From Aquibium oceanicum (GTDB taxonomy: Bacteria; Pseudomonadota; Alphaproteobacteria; Rhizobiales; Rhizobiaceae), in NCBI RefSeq assembly GCF_001889605.1, contig NZ_CP018171.1:744001-808000 (forward strand): 64,000 nucleotides of DNA, read 5' to 3'. Below are positions 41,743 through 51,800 of this stretch, piece after piece. Position numbers and translations under genes: made by a program. A model generated the notes under the pieces. The model ran no database searches and was not told the DNA's origin. It saw only the letters and a list, made by a program, of their open reading frames with translations. Position 1 is the stretch's first letter. Every line of letters starts with the position of its first letter.

Positions 41743-43014
41743 ATGGCCAAGGTGCGCGCTTACGGCGCGGACGCCACGCTCAAGGCTTGCCGGGAGGCAA
41801 GCTATGGGGTCGCGCCGCTTACCGGCTATCGAAGCCTCGACTTCAAATCGACCGATCTCTCCTCGGCCCAGCCGCTCGGGGACGACCCGCTGCTCGGGCG
41901 CGGGCGCAACGCGCAGGATCCCTATCGCGGCCTCATCACCGATGAGGGGCAGATCGATATCCCGTTCGACCTGCGTGGCACCGGCTACTGGCTGACCGGC
42001 CTGTTCGGCGACCCCGTGACGACGGCGACGAACGCCTCCGGCTCGATCGCCTTCACAGCCAATCCGTCGCCCGGCGACACCATCACGCTCAACAGCACGG
42101 TCTGGACCTTCGTCTCCGGTACGCCATCGGGCAACGAGACCGAGATCCAGGCGACCGTGACGCAGACCGTCGATCAGCTGGTCGACGATCTCAACGCCTC
42201 GGCCGATGTCGAGGTGGCGAAATGCACCTATTCCCGGCCGACGAGCACCCAGACGCTCGTGATCGTGTTCGACACGGCCGGCCCGACTGGCAACAGCTTC
42301 ACCCTTGCAGCATCGGCGGCGAGCGTGTCCGGCCCGACGCTGACCGGTGGCGGCTATGCCCATGTCTGGGAAAGCGGCGCCGACGACATTCCGAGCTACA
42401 CGATCGAGATTGGGCACCCGAAGCTCACCACGCCCGTCTTCTTCCGCCATCTCGGCACGGTGATGGAGAGCCTCAATTTCGAGATGGGCCAGGAGGGGCC
42501 AGCCAACGCCCGTCTGCAGCTGGTGGCGCAGGGCGAGGAACGCTTCGCGGCTACGGTCGACGGCAGTCCGGACGCCTTCTCGCTGCGCCGCTTCAGCCAG
42601 GGACGCGGCTTCATCCGGCGTGGTGGCCAGCCGCTCGCGGGCGTCACCGGCGGCAGTCTGACTTTCTCGAACAATCTCGAACGGGTGCGGGTGATCCGCG
42701 AGGACGGCAAGATCGAGGCGGCCGATCCGACCTTCGCGTCCGCCGAAGGCTCGATGTCGGTGCGCTTCGACGGCGCGACGCTGGTGGCCGAGGCCGCCAA
42801 TGGCGATCCCGTCGCACTGGATTACGGCTTCACCTTCCCCGAGGGCTATGCGCTCCGGTTCGAGCTGCCGCGCGTCTTCCTGCCCAAACCCAAATACGCC
42901 GTCTCCGGCCCCGGCGGGGTCGAGGCGAGCTTCGACTGGCGCGCCGCCTTCGACGACAGCGAGGGCACCATGCTGCGCGCGCATCTCCTGAACGACGTCA
43001 CCAGCTACACGTGA
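41743..43014 (+). CDS. Major tail tube protein with inserted domain
   Basis: 423 aa (MAKVRAYGADATLKACREASYG; LDFKSTDLSSAQPLGDDPLLGRGR; VRVIREDGKIEAADPTFASAEGSMSVRF). Residues about 85-210 are an extra beta-rich, Thr/Ser-rich domain that probably decorates the outside of the tube. Position before the tail chaperone supports the call. Confidence 0.9.
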   Translation: MAKVRAYGADATLKACREASYGVAPLTGYRSLDFKSTDLSSAQPLGDDPLLGRGRNAQDPYRGLITDEGQIDIPFDLRGTGYWLTGLFGDPVTTATNASGSIAFTANPSPGDTITLNSTVWTFVSGTPSGNETEIQATVTQTVDQLVDDLNASADVEVAKCTYSRPTSTQTLVIVFDTAGPTGNSFTLAASAASVSGPTLTGGGYAHVWESGADDIPSYTIEIGHPKLTTPVFFRHLGTVMESLNFEMGQEGPANARLQLVAQGEERFAATVDGSPDAFSLRRFSQGRGFIRRGGQPLAGVTGGSLTFSNNLERVRVIREDGKIEAADPTFASAEGSMSVRFDGATLVAEAANGDPVALDYGFTFPEGYALRFELPRVFLPKPKYAVSGPGGVEASFDWRAAFDDSEGTMLRAHLLNDVTSYT

Positions 43015-43024
43015 GGCTTAATCC

Positions 43025-43474
43025 ATGATCCGTCTCGATCTCTCCCGCGAGCCGCGCTGGCTCGATCTCGGCTACGGCGTGCGCCTGCGCGTGGGGCCAC
43101 TGACCACCGCACTCATGGCTGCCGCGCGCAGCGATCCGACCGTGACCAGCCTGCCCGAAGGCGCTTCGAACGAAACCATCGCGGTTGTCATGGCCAAGGC
43201 GCTGGCGCGGCTCGTGGTCGAAGACTGGGAGGGCGTCGGCGATGCAGACGGCAACCCCGTGCCGGTCACGCCGGAGGGGATCGACGCGCTGCTCGACATC
43301 CTGCCGCTCTTCGAAGCCTTCCAGCTGCGCTACGTCTCGAAGGGTCTGCTGCTGGAAGCGGAAAAAAACGGCTCCGCGCCCTTGCCGAATGGCATTTCAG
43401 CGGGGGCGAGCAGTATTGCCGATCCTGCCATGTCAGCACAGGGCGCACCTGCGGCGAGTGCCCATCCGTCCTGA
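43025..43474 (+). CDS. Tail assembly chaperone, short form (gpG-like)
   Basis: 149 aa (MIRLDLSREPRWLDLGYGVRLRVGPLTTALMAAARSDP...). An acidic alpha-helical chaperone for the tape measure protein. The zero frame runs past the slippery heptamer at 43363-43369 into a low-complexity tail, as in lambda gpG. Confidence 0.82.
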   Translation: MIRLDLSREPRWLDLGYGVRLRVGPLTTALMAAARSDPTVTSLPEGASNETIAVVMAKALARLVVEDWEGVGDADGNPVPVTPEGIDALLDILPLFEAFQLRYVSKGLLLEAEKNGSAPLPNGISAGASSIADPAMSAQGAPAASAHPS

Positions 43475-43704
43475 ACCGCCCCGTCACGATCGAGGGCTTT
43501 CAGGTCTGGGATCTCGCCTTGCGGCTCACCGGACAGCTGCGCGTCGTTCCTGGCGCGGTCCTGGGGCTCGATATGACCGCCGCCCTCGCGATCGCTGAGG
43601 CCCTCGGGCTCAACACACTCATCTGCGCTGAGCTCTTGCCGGACATCGAGGCAATGATGGTGCGCGGTCTCAATGCGCAAATGAAGGCTGAACAGGATGG
43701 CTGA
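43025..43704 (+). CDS. Frameshifted tail assembly chaperone, long form (gpGT-like)
   Basis: A -1 shift at A-AAA-AAC (43363-43369; zero-frame codons AAA AAC) joins the first 113-114 codons to an open -1 frame ending at 43704, about 226 aa. The new part contains paired zinc-type motifs (YCRSCHVSTGRTCGECP), then IEGFQVWDLALRLTGQLRVVPG and ALGLNTLICAELLPDIEAMMVRGL. The end of this frame (from the ATG at 43519) could be mistaken for a separate 61-aa gene. Confidence 0.8.
43363..43369 (+). promoter_or_regulatory. Programmed -1 ribosomal frameshift site
   Basis: A perfect X-XXY-YYZ heptamer, A AAA AAC, in the correct phase of the tail chaperone gene. Both frames are open on the correct sides. Confidence 0.78.
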
Positions 43705-46192
43705 GAAAAGGGTGTCCGTGCGCCTTGCCGTCGTCGGCGGCCGCGAGGTGCGCGCCGAGCTGCAGGGCATCGGCGATGCGGGTGAACAGGGCATGCGGCG
43801 CCTCTCCCGCGAAATGGATGCGGCGAACACGCGCGTCGCCGCCTTCTATCGCCGGGTTCAGATAGCAGCGGCTGCTGCTGCAGCAGCGTTTGCAGCGGGT
43901 GCGGCGGCGATGATCCGCTCCGGCCTGCAGGTGATCGACAACCAAGCCAAGCTCGCGGCTTCGCTCGGCACGACGGTCGAGAGTATCCAGGTGCTGGAGC
44001 GCGCCGGCGATCTGGCCGGCGTCTCCATGGGCGAGATCGAACAGGCGACTATCCAGCTGACCCGGCGCCTGAGCCAGGCAGCAGCCGGAACCGGAGCCGC
44101 GGTCGGCGCGCTCGAACGTCTCAAGCTGACCTCTCAGGAACTGCAGCGCCTTCCCCTCGACCAGCGCATCGCCGCCATCCAGGAGGCTCTTGCCCGCTAC
44201 GTGCCTGAGGCCGAGCGTGCGGCGGTTGCCTCCCAGCTCTTCGGCGATCGCGCCGCGCTCACCTTCCTGCGCATCGACACGGCGACGCTCAGGACGGCGA
44301 CGCAGGACGTGAGGGACTTCGGGGTGGTGGTGTCGCAACAGGACGCGGCGCAGATCGAGCGCACCAATGACGCCATCTCTCGCCTCGGTCTGATCTGGCG
44401 CGGCCTGTCCAACCAGCTGGCTGTCGCCGCGGCCCCGGCGCTCGAAGCTGTCGCCAACGCGCTGGCGGCAATCTCACGCACGACCGGTCCGCTCGGGCAG
44501 GCCATTCGGCTGCTGTTCGACAATCTCGGACGGCTGGCCTCGATTGCCGCCGCTTTCGTCGGGCTGATGGCCGGGCGCTTTGTCGCCAGCATGGTGGTGG
44601 CTGCGGTGTCGGTCCGTGGTCTTGCCACCGCGCTGGTCTTCCTGCGCGGCGCGATCATTCGCACCGGCATCGGCGCGCTGGTCGTCGCGGCGGGCGAGCT
44701 GATCTATCAGTTCGGGCGGCTGGTGCAGGCCACGGGCGGCTTCGGCGCGGCGCTCAATCTGCTCGGCGATGTGGCGCGCGAGGTCTGGGATCGGATCGGT
44801 CTGTTCGTCGAGGTGCTGAAGAACCGGGTGGCCGCTGCCTGGCTCGGCATTCAGGCGAACGTCGCCGACGCGCTGCAAGGCGCCCTCGATGCCGTCGTCG
44901 CTTTCGGCAATCGGACCGTCAACGTCTTCCAGGGCGCGTTCGACGCCATGGTGGCGATCTGGAGTCGCCTGCCGGCAGCGATCGGCGACTTTGCCATCCA
45001 GGCGGCCAATGCGCTGATCGCCGCCGTCGAATGGATGCTGAACGGCGCCACGCGCGGCATCAACGGCCTGGTGCAGGGGATTGGCGCCGCGCTTTCAGCG
45101 ATCGGCATCGAGACCGAAATCAGACTCGTTCCGGATATCGATCTCGGCCGGATCGAAAACCAATTTGCGGGCGCGGCCGAAGGCGCTGGTGCGGCTGCGC
45201 GCGACGCCTTTGCGGCCGCCTTCGAGACCGATGCGTTCCGTGTTCCGGATCTCGGATTCTCCGCCTTCGCGGAGGATGCCCGTCGCGCCGCGACAAGCGC
45301 CCGTGAAACCGCGAATGCCCTTGGTGAACTTGCCGGCGCGCCGCTGGAGTCGGTCGCCGCGCTCCGCGAGGCGATGGCCGGGGCGAACACCCAGATCGAT
45401 GAGGCTGCTGCCGCGACGGAGCGGCTCGACACGGCGTTCGGCGCGATCGGTGGCGGCAGTGGCGATGAGGCAGGTGATGGCGCGGGCGCCAGAGGCTCGG
45501 CAGGGCGCGCCGCCGCTGCCAGCCGCGAAGCCGGCCGGGAAATCAAGGCGGCGGCTGACGAGGCCGCAACGGGCTGGGCCGCCGTCAGGGACGAGCTCGC
45601 GCGCTATGCCGAAGAGGCCGCGAATTGGGGCAAGGGCCTCGGCAATGCGCTCACCAGCGCTTTCCGGTCGGCCGAAGACGCCGTCGCAAAGTTCGTGACG
45701 ACCGGCAAATTCGACTTCAAGGCGCTCGCCGACAGCATCCTGGCCGACATCACCCGCGTCGCGCTGCGCTCGGCAATCCTCGGACCGCTCGCCAATGCGC
45801 TCGGTGGCATGGGCGGCGGCGGCGGTATCTTCGGCAATCTGTTCGGCGGGGGCGGCGGCATCCTGTCGGGCATCTTCCATTCGGGCGGTATCGTTGGCGC
45901 GCCTGCTCCGCAGCGGCTCGTGCCGGCGCTGGCCTTTGCCGGTGCGCCACGCCTGCATGGCGGCGGCATGGCGGGACTGCGTGCCGACGAGGTGCCCGCC
46001 ATCCTGCAGCGCGGCGAGATGGTGCTGTCGCGCTCTCAACTCGCGGCGATCGGCGCGAGCGCCGGCAGGCAATCGCCTGTCAATGTGGTGATGAACATCT
46101 CGACGCCGGACGCAAACAGCTTCCGCTACGCGCAAGGCCAGATCGCCGCCGACGCCGCCCGCGCCATGGAACGGGCGCGGCGTAACCTCTGA
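43697..46192 (+). CDS. Tail tape measure protein
   Basis: 831 aa. A helical N-terminal region with an Ala-rich stretch, hydrophobic segments at about 280-330, and a lambda-type C-terminal domain (ALTSAFRSAEDAVAKFVTTGKFDFKALADSILADITRVALRSAILGPL) followed by a Gly-rich segment. It sets tail length and enters the cell envelope during ejection. Length fits a tail of roughly 120 nm by the usual 0.15 nm per residue rule (inference). Confidence 0.94.
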   Translation: MAEKRVSVRLAVVGGREVRAELQGIGDAGEQGMRRLSREMDAANTRVAAFYRRVQIAAAAAAAAFAAGAAAMIRSGLQVIDNQAKLAASLGTTVESIQVLERAGDLAGVSMGEIEQATIQLTRRLSQAAAGTGAAVGALERLKLTSQELQRLPLDQRIAAIQEALARYVPEAERAAVASQLFGDRAALTFLRIDTATLRTATQDVRDFGVVVSQQDAAQIERTNDAISRLGLIWRGLSNQLAVAAAPALEAVANALAAISRTTGPLGQAIRLLFDNLGRLASIAAAFVGLMAGRFVASMVVAAVSVRGLATALVFLRGAIIRTGIGALVVAAGELIYQFGRLVQATGGFGAALNLLGDVAREVWDRIGLFVEVLKNRVAAAWLGIQANVADALQGALDAVVAFGNRTVNVFQGAFDAMVAIWSRLPAAIGDFAIQAANALIAAVEWMLNGATRGINGLVQGIGAALSAIGIETEIRLVPDIDLGRIENQFAGAAEGAGAAARDAFAAAFETDAFRVPDLGFSAFAEDARRAATSARETANALGELAGAPLESVAALREAMAGANTQIDEAAAATERLDTAFGAIGGGSGDEAGDGAGARGSAGRAAAASREAGREIKAAADEAATGWAAVRDELARYAEEAANWGKGLGNALTSAFRSAEDAVAKFVTTGKFDFKALADSILADITRVALRSAILGPLANALGGMGGGGGIFGNLFGGGGGILSGIFHSGGIVGAPAPQRLVPALAFAGAPRLHGGGMAGLRADEVPAILQRGEMVLSRSQLAAIGASAGRQSPVNVVMNISTPDANSFRYAQGQIAADAARAMERARRNL

Positions 46193-46204
46193 CGGACTTG
46201 AGCC

Positions 46205-46807
46205 ATGAGCGGATTTCACGAGGTGCAGTTCCCGCCCGATATCTCCTACGGGGCGTCGGGCGGGCCGGGATATTCGACGACCGTGGTGACAACCGTGTCG
46301 GGGCACGAGCGCCGCAATGCCAACTGGGCCGCCGCGCGAGGCAAATGGAACGTCGCCCATGGCCTCAAGAAGCGCGAGCAGGTCGCCGCGCTGATCGCCT
46401 TCTTCCGCGCCCGCAAGGGCCGCGCCTATGGCTTCCGCTTCAAGGACTGGACCGATTATCAGGCATTCGCGCAGGTGCTGGGCATCGGCGATGGCGCCAA
46501 CAATACCTTCCAGCTCGTCAGGCGCTATGCGAGCGGGGGCGAGATCGAGAGCCGCATCATCGCCAAGCCGGTTCCTGGCACGGTCAAGATCTACCGCGAC
46601 GGCGTCGAGGCGGTCGCGGGCTGGACGGTGAACACGGCGACAGGGCTCGTGACCTTCACGACCGCGCCGGCGTCCGGCGTTCAGGTGACGGCGGATTTCG
46701 AGTTCGACGTGCCGGTTCGCTTCGACAGCGATCAGATGGACATCACCATCGAGACCTATCAGCTCGGCAGCTGGGGCCAGATCCCGGTGCTGGAGATCCG
46801 CCCATGA
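46205..46807 (+). CDS. DUF2460 distal tail protein (GTA gp12-like)
   Basis: 200 aa (FHEVQFPPDISYGASGGPGYSTTVVTTVSGHERRNANW; FFRARKGRAYGFRFKDWTDYQ; FDVPVRFDSDQMDI). The signature is that of DUF2460, gp12 of the Rhodobacter gene transfer agent. Overlaps the next gene by 4 nt. Confidence 0.94.
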   Translation: MSGFHEVQFPPDISYGASGGPGYSTTVVTTVSGHERRNANWAAARGKWNVAHGLKKREQVAALIAFFRARKGRAYGFRFKDWTDYQAFAQVLGIGDGANNTFQLVRRYASGGEIESRIIAKPVPGTVKIYRDGVEAVAGWTVNTATGLVTFTTAPASGVQVTADFEFDVPVRFDSDQMDITIETYQLGSWGQIPVLEIRP

Positions 46808-48384
46808 AGTCCACATCGACAGCGCTCGCCACTCACCTGGCGGGCCCCGTGACCACGCTCGCCACCTGCTGGCGCATCACGCGCGTGGATGGTCGGGAGT
46901 TCTTCTTCACCGACCATGACCGCGATCTCGTCTTCGACGGCGATGTCTACAAGGCGAGCTCCGGCTATTCCCGCACGGCGATCGCCAATAATGCGAGCCT
47001 CAGCGTCGACAATCTCGACGTCGAGGGGGTGTTTGATGACGAGGCGATCACCGAAGAGGAACTGCGCGCTGGGCTGTTCGATCAGGCTGAGGTGCGCATT
47101 TTTCTCGTCAACTGGGCCGATCAGTCCATGGGCGCGCTGCGCATGCGCCGCGGCTGGTTCGGCGAGGTGGTGCTGACCGAGCAGGGCGTCTTCCGGACCG
47201 AGCTACGCGGCATGACACAGGCGCTCTCCCAGCGCATCGGCGAGCTCTACAGCCCGGAATGCCGCGCCGATCTCGGCGACCCGCGCTGCAAGGTGCCGAT
47301 CCATCCGCCCGAGATCCAGCGTTCGACGTCCTATGCCGTCGGCGACACCGTCCGCGTGCGTACCTCCTCGGCGCTCGCGACGATCGGGATTCCCTTCGTC
47401 AATCCTGGCTTCGATGCAGGTGATTTCTCCGGGTGGACTGTCGCCTCCGGCTCGGTCGCCGCCAAGACCACGAGCGGCGCGCTTGGCCCGAAGACAGGCA
47501 CGCATTTCCTCGAAGGCGGCAATGTCGCGAGCTTCGAGCTGCGCCAGACCGTCGATCTCTCCCATGTTCTCGATGAGCCCATCCTCGATGCCGGCGACTA
47601 CCGCCTGACCGTCGGCGGCTGGCGGGCCAATGGCGGCGGCAACACCGTCGATCAGGGACGGCTGCGCGTGCAGCTGCTCGATGAATTGGGCGCCGTGCTC
47701 GCCACCCCGCTTGACACCGGCAATGAGGCGATGACCGGCGTCTGGACGCTCCGCCAGGTCGCCGACGCGCTAGTTCCCTCGGGCACGCGGCAGCTGCGCG
47801 TCATATTCAACGGCACGAGGGTCAACGGCTCGGTGTGCAATGCCGCACTCGACGCAGTCAGCGGGTTTTTCACCGACACGACGACGGGTGTCGGCACGGC
47901 GGCCGTGTTCGAGAACCGCATCTACCGCTGCGTCGGCGCGGGTACGACGGCTGCTGACCAGCCAGCCTACGAAACTTCCGTCGGCCAGCAGACCACCGAC
48001 GGAACGGCCGTTTTTGCGGCCTTGGAGTCGTGGAGCCGGGCCGGAATCGTCACCGATGTCGTCGACCGGGCGGTGTTCACGGCTACGATCGACGAGCCGC
48101 GCGCGAGTGACGGCTGGTTCGCCGGCGGCGTGCTGACCTGGGAGAGCGGGCCCAATGCCGGACGCTCGATCGAGGTGAAAGCGTGGACCCAGGCGTCGGG
48201 CCGCGCCGAGCTGTTCCTCCCCATGGGTTACGCGATCCGGGTCGGCGACCTCTTCCGCATCCATCCCGGCTGCGACAAGCGCCTCGACACCTGCATCGCC
48301 CGCTTCGCCAACGTCCTCAACTTTCGCGGCGAGCCCTACGTGCCGGGTCAGGACGCCATGATGAGCTATCCCGATGCCCGCTGA
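46804..48384 (+). CDS. DUF2163 tail hub protein (GTA gp13-like) with carbohydrate-binding-like insertion
   Basis: 526 aa, about 230 longer than GTA gp13. The N-terminal hub domain (CWRITRVDGREFFFTDHDRDLVFDG; ECRADLGDPRCKV) and the C-terminal phage_BR0599 domain (HPGCDKRLDTCIARFANVLNFRGEPYVPG) flank an insertion at about residues 197-355 starting NPGFDAGDFSGWTVASG, the pattern of a CBM_4_9-type jelly roll. The inserted module could contact a surface glycan. Confidence 0.9.
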   Translation: MKSTSTALATHLAGPVTTLATCWRITRVDGREFFFTDHDRDLVFDGDVYKASSGYSRTAIANNASLSVDNLDVEGVFDDEAITEEELRAGLFDQAEVRIFLVNWADQSMGALRMRRGWFGEVVLTEQGVFRTELRGMTQALSQRIGELYSPECRADLGDPRCKVPIHPPEIQRSTSYAVGDTVRVRTSSALATIGIPFVNPGFDAGDFSGWTVASGSVAAKTTSGALGPKTGTHFLEGGNVASFELRQTVDLSHVLDEPILDAGDYRLTVGGWRANGGGNTVDQGRLRVQLLDELGAVLATPLDTGNEAMTGVWTLRQVADALVPSGTRQLRVIFNGTRVNGSVCNAALDAVSGFFTDTTTGVGTAAVFENRIYRCVGAGTTAADQPAYETSVGQQTTDGTAVFAALESWSRAGIVTDVVDRAVFTATIDEPRASDGWFAGGVLTWESGPNAGRSIEVKAWTQASGRAELFLPMGYAIRVGDLFRIHPGCDKRLDTCIARFANVLNFRGEPYVPGQDAMMSYPDAR

Positions 48385-48823
48385 GATCATCATCTCTGAG
48401 GCCGTCACACCCGAGGCGGTCGTCACCGAGGCCCGCGGCTGGCTTGGCGTTCCCTGGCGGCATCAGGGGCGCACGCGTTCGGGCATCGACTGCGTCGGGC
48501 TGGTGGTTTGCGTCGCCCGGGCGCTGCACCTGTCTGACTATGACAGCACCGGCTACAGCCGCCGCGCGCAGGGACAGGGTTTCGTGGAGCATTTTCGCGG
48601 GAACATGGACGGTATCGCCATCCTGGAAGCCCGCCCCGGCGACGTGATCGTCTTCGCCGATCAGGCCTATCCCTGCCATTGCGGCTTCCTGACCGAGCGG
48701 CTCGGCCATCCCCATCTGCTGCACGCCCATGCGACCCGCAGGCAGGTGATCGAAGAGCCCTATGCCGGCGAATGGCCGGAGAAGATCAAGTTCGCCTTTC
48801 GCTTTCGCCATTCCGGATCCTGA
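48374..48823 (+). CDS. NlpC/P60 peptidase (GTA gp14-like)
   Basis: 149 aa. The catalytic Cys is in GIDCVGLVVCVA and the His in YPCHCGFLTER; GWLGVPWRHQGRTR matches GTA gp14. It likely opens the peptidoglycan during DNA ejection. The start overlaps the gp13-like stop. Confidence 0.92.
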   Translation: MPAEIIISEAVTPEAVVTEARGWLGVPWRHQGRTRSGIDCVGLVVCVARALHLSDYDSTGYSRRAQGQGFVEHFRGNMDGIAILEARPGDVIVFADQAYPCHCGFLTERLGHPHLLHAHATRRQVIEEPYAGEWPEKIKFAFRFRHSGS

Positions 48824-48829
48824 TTTCTC

Positions 48830-51800
48830 ATGGCCATCCTCGTCGCAGTAGGCGGCGCCGCGCTCGGCTCCGCTGTCGGTCTCGGCTGGCAAGCCGGCTG
48901 GCTGGTGGGCTCGGTGGTCGGCAGCCTCTTGTTTCCCGCCAAGGGACAGAACGTCACGACCGAGGGTCCGCGGCTGGGCGATCTGACCGTCTCGTCCTCC
49001 GCCTACGGCGCATCGATCCCGATCGGCTACGGCACGCTGCGCATGGCCGGCAACATGATCTGGTCGTCGGGGATCCGCGAGCAGCAGAACGTCACCCGGA
49101 CCCGCTCAGGCGGCAAGGGAGGCGGCGGGCGCAGCACCCAGACCTCGATCAGTTATTCCTATTTTGCGTCCTTCGCGCTGAGCTTCGGCGAGGGCCCGGC
49201 CGAGGACGTGCTGCGCATATGGGCCGACGGCAAGCTGATCTATGACAAGACCGGATCGAGCCCCGACGTCGCCAAACCCAATCTGCGCTTCCGCTTGCAT
49301 CGCGGCAGCGAGAGCCAATTGCCGGATCCGCTGATCGAAGCTCATGTGGGCGCCGGTCGCGCACCAGCCCATCGCGGGCTCTGCGTGATCGTATTCGAGG
49401 ATCTGGCGCTCGCAGACTTCGGCAATCGCATCCCGAATATCACGGCGGAGATCACCTATCGGCGCGCCGCGCAGCAGCCCTATCAGCTCCTGGACTTCAT
49501 CACGACGGGCGAAGGCGGCTATTTCGGGTCCTACCAGATCAGCGACCTCGCGATCGATTGGCGACGCGGCTACGGCTACTTCGTCTCGTCGAGCAGCAAC
49601 GCCGAAGCCGCCGGTATTCGACGCTTCAATCTGCGCACCATGGCCGAGGACCGTCAGGCGCGGATGACGGACGTTGCCGCCGTCACGCCCAACAATTTCC
49701 CGAGCACGCTGTTCTGCGGCGAGGACGGTCACCTTTACCTGACCGTCGGCTCGGGCAACTCGCGGCCGATCATCCGGGTCGAGCCGAATGCGCTGAAGGA
49801 AGTGGGCCGCTTCGGCTTCACCAGCACCGGCCTTTCCAACACCACGACCCGCTTCGTGACGACGACCTGGTTGGGCATGATCTCGGCCTACGGGCCGTCC
49901 GGTCGGGCCGACTTCCTGCTGACCGGCTCGCTATTCAACGACATCGGCCTGCTGCGCGCCGACAGCATGGGCTACATCTGGGGTGCCGGCCAGACGGTGA
50001 CGGAATCCCGAGTAAGGGGCGCGATCGGCGGCGCCGTCGGCGAGGGTTATGGCGATGGCTGGATTCTGGCGAGCGCGACATCGAGCAGTCTGAACCACAC
50101 CAGCCTCGGGCTCTACCGCATCCGGGTTTCAGCCTTCGCGCAGTATGAAAGTCTCACCGGCCAATCGCTCGGCGTCACCTTCGAAAAAGTGGCGAGCTTC
50201 ACGCCTGCGCAGATCGAAGCTGGCGCGACGGGATTCTTCAGCGATGCCGGCGGACTGACCTACGACGCCACCGACGACAGCGTCATCTTCCAGATCACGA
50301 TGTCGAACGGCGGCACGGCCGGGACGATCTATGCGATCAAGTGGCGCGCCGACACCGGGATCGTCTGGAAGACGGCGGTCCCGCACAAGATCAACTACGA
50401 GGGCCCGTTCTTCGGCCAGAGCCGCTTGCGGGGCCAGCGCTGGACGCTGATGCGCTCGACGCGCGTCGTCCAGCTCGACACGGCGACGGGCGCCATCGTG
50501 CTCAACGAGATCTGGCCGGGCGCGGTCAGTGAACAGGGCGCGCAAGTTTACGACGCCGTCACCGACACGCATCTGGTGCGCGGCAGCAGCGGCTGGGCGC
50601 GGCTGTTCCTCAATCGCGGCGGTGGCGAGGGTGAGGCGCTGTCTTCCATCGTCGCCGATCTCTGCGGCCGCGCCGGCCTCGGGCTCGCCGACATTGACGT
50701 CGCCGAGCTCACGCCATCCGTGCCCGGCTATGTGATTGGCCGGCAGACCACCGTGCGCGGCGCGATCGAGCCGCTGGCGCAGGCCTTCTTCTTCGACGCC
50801 GCCGAAAGCGACGACACGCTTCGCTTCCGAAATCGCGGGCGCGCGCCGGTCGCCACGATCCCGGCCGAATACCTTGTGCCGCTCGACAGCCAGACGGGCG
50901 AAAGCTGGCGCGAGCGCCGCACGCAGGAGGTCGAGCTGCCCGAGCGCGTCGCCGTCGTCTACATGGACCGGGACGCCGACTATCAACAGGGCACACAGAG
51001 CGAGAAACGCGCATCACTGCCACTGCCCACCATGCATTCGCGCAATCAGGCGAGCCTCGAGCTGGCGCTCGCCATCGACGCCACAACGGCCAAGCGCATC
51101 GCCGCCAAGACGCTCTACAGCGCCTGGATCGAGCGCAGCGCCTACGAAGCCGAACTGCCGCCAGACTGGCTGCGGCTCGATCCGACAGACGTGGTGGATG
51201 TGGTGTTCGCAGCCGGATCGACCTTCCGGACGCGGATCAACCGGCTCGATGTGGGCGCGGATTTCTCGCTGGCGGTGAAGGGCGTCTCGGAGACCGCCGC
51301 CACCTACGTCTCCTCGGTCGTCGCCGATGGCGGTTCGGGCAAACCCATCCAGCTGGTGGGCGCGAACGCCGCCACGCGGCTGATCCTGCCCGACCTGCCG
51401 CTTCTGCGCGATGTCGATGACGCGGGCGGTGCGGGCTCACGGGTCTACTATCTGATGGCGGGGTTCGGTGGCCCCGGCTGGCCCGGAGCCGCCCTCTACC
51501 GTAGCGCCGACGGCTCCGCGTGGGCGCAGGTCGGACGGGCCCTCAGCGAAGCCGCATGGGGCGCCACGGCGAATGCGCTGGGCAGTCCACGCTCGCCGTT
51601 CGGTACCGACGATGAGAATAGCCTCACTGTTTTCATGACCACTGGCGGCGAGCGGCTGGAGAGCGTCACACAGGACGCCCTCGTCAATGGTGCGAACGCG
51701 GCGTTGGTCCTCAAAGCCAATGGCGAGCCCGAGATCATCCAGTTCCGCGAGGTTACGCTGAACCCTGATGGCTCCTACACGCTCACCGGCTTGCTGCGCG

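Noticed and set aside
41725..42984. 419-codon antisense frame over the tail tube gene
   Set aside because: The plus-strand tail tube protein explains the region; no motifs on the minus strand.
43519..43704. Independent 61-aa gene
   Set aside because: The same frame is open back to the slippery heptamer and the upstream part carries a conserved-looking Cys motif, so I treat it as the end of the frameshift product.
45095..46816. 573-codon antisense frame over tape measure and DUF2460 genes
   Set aside because: Spans two real genes on the other strand and has no family features.
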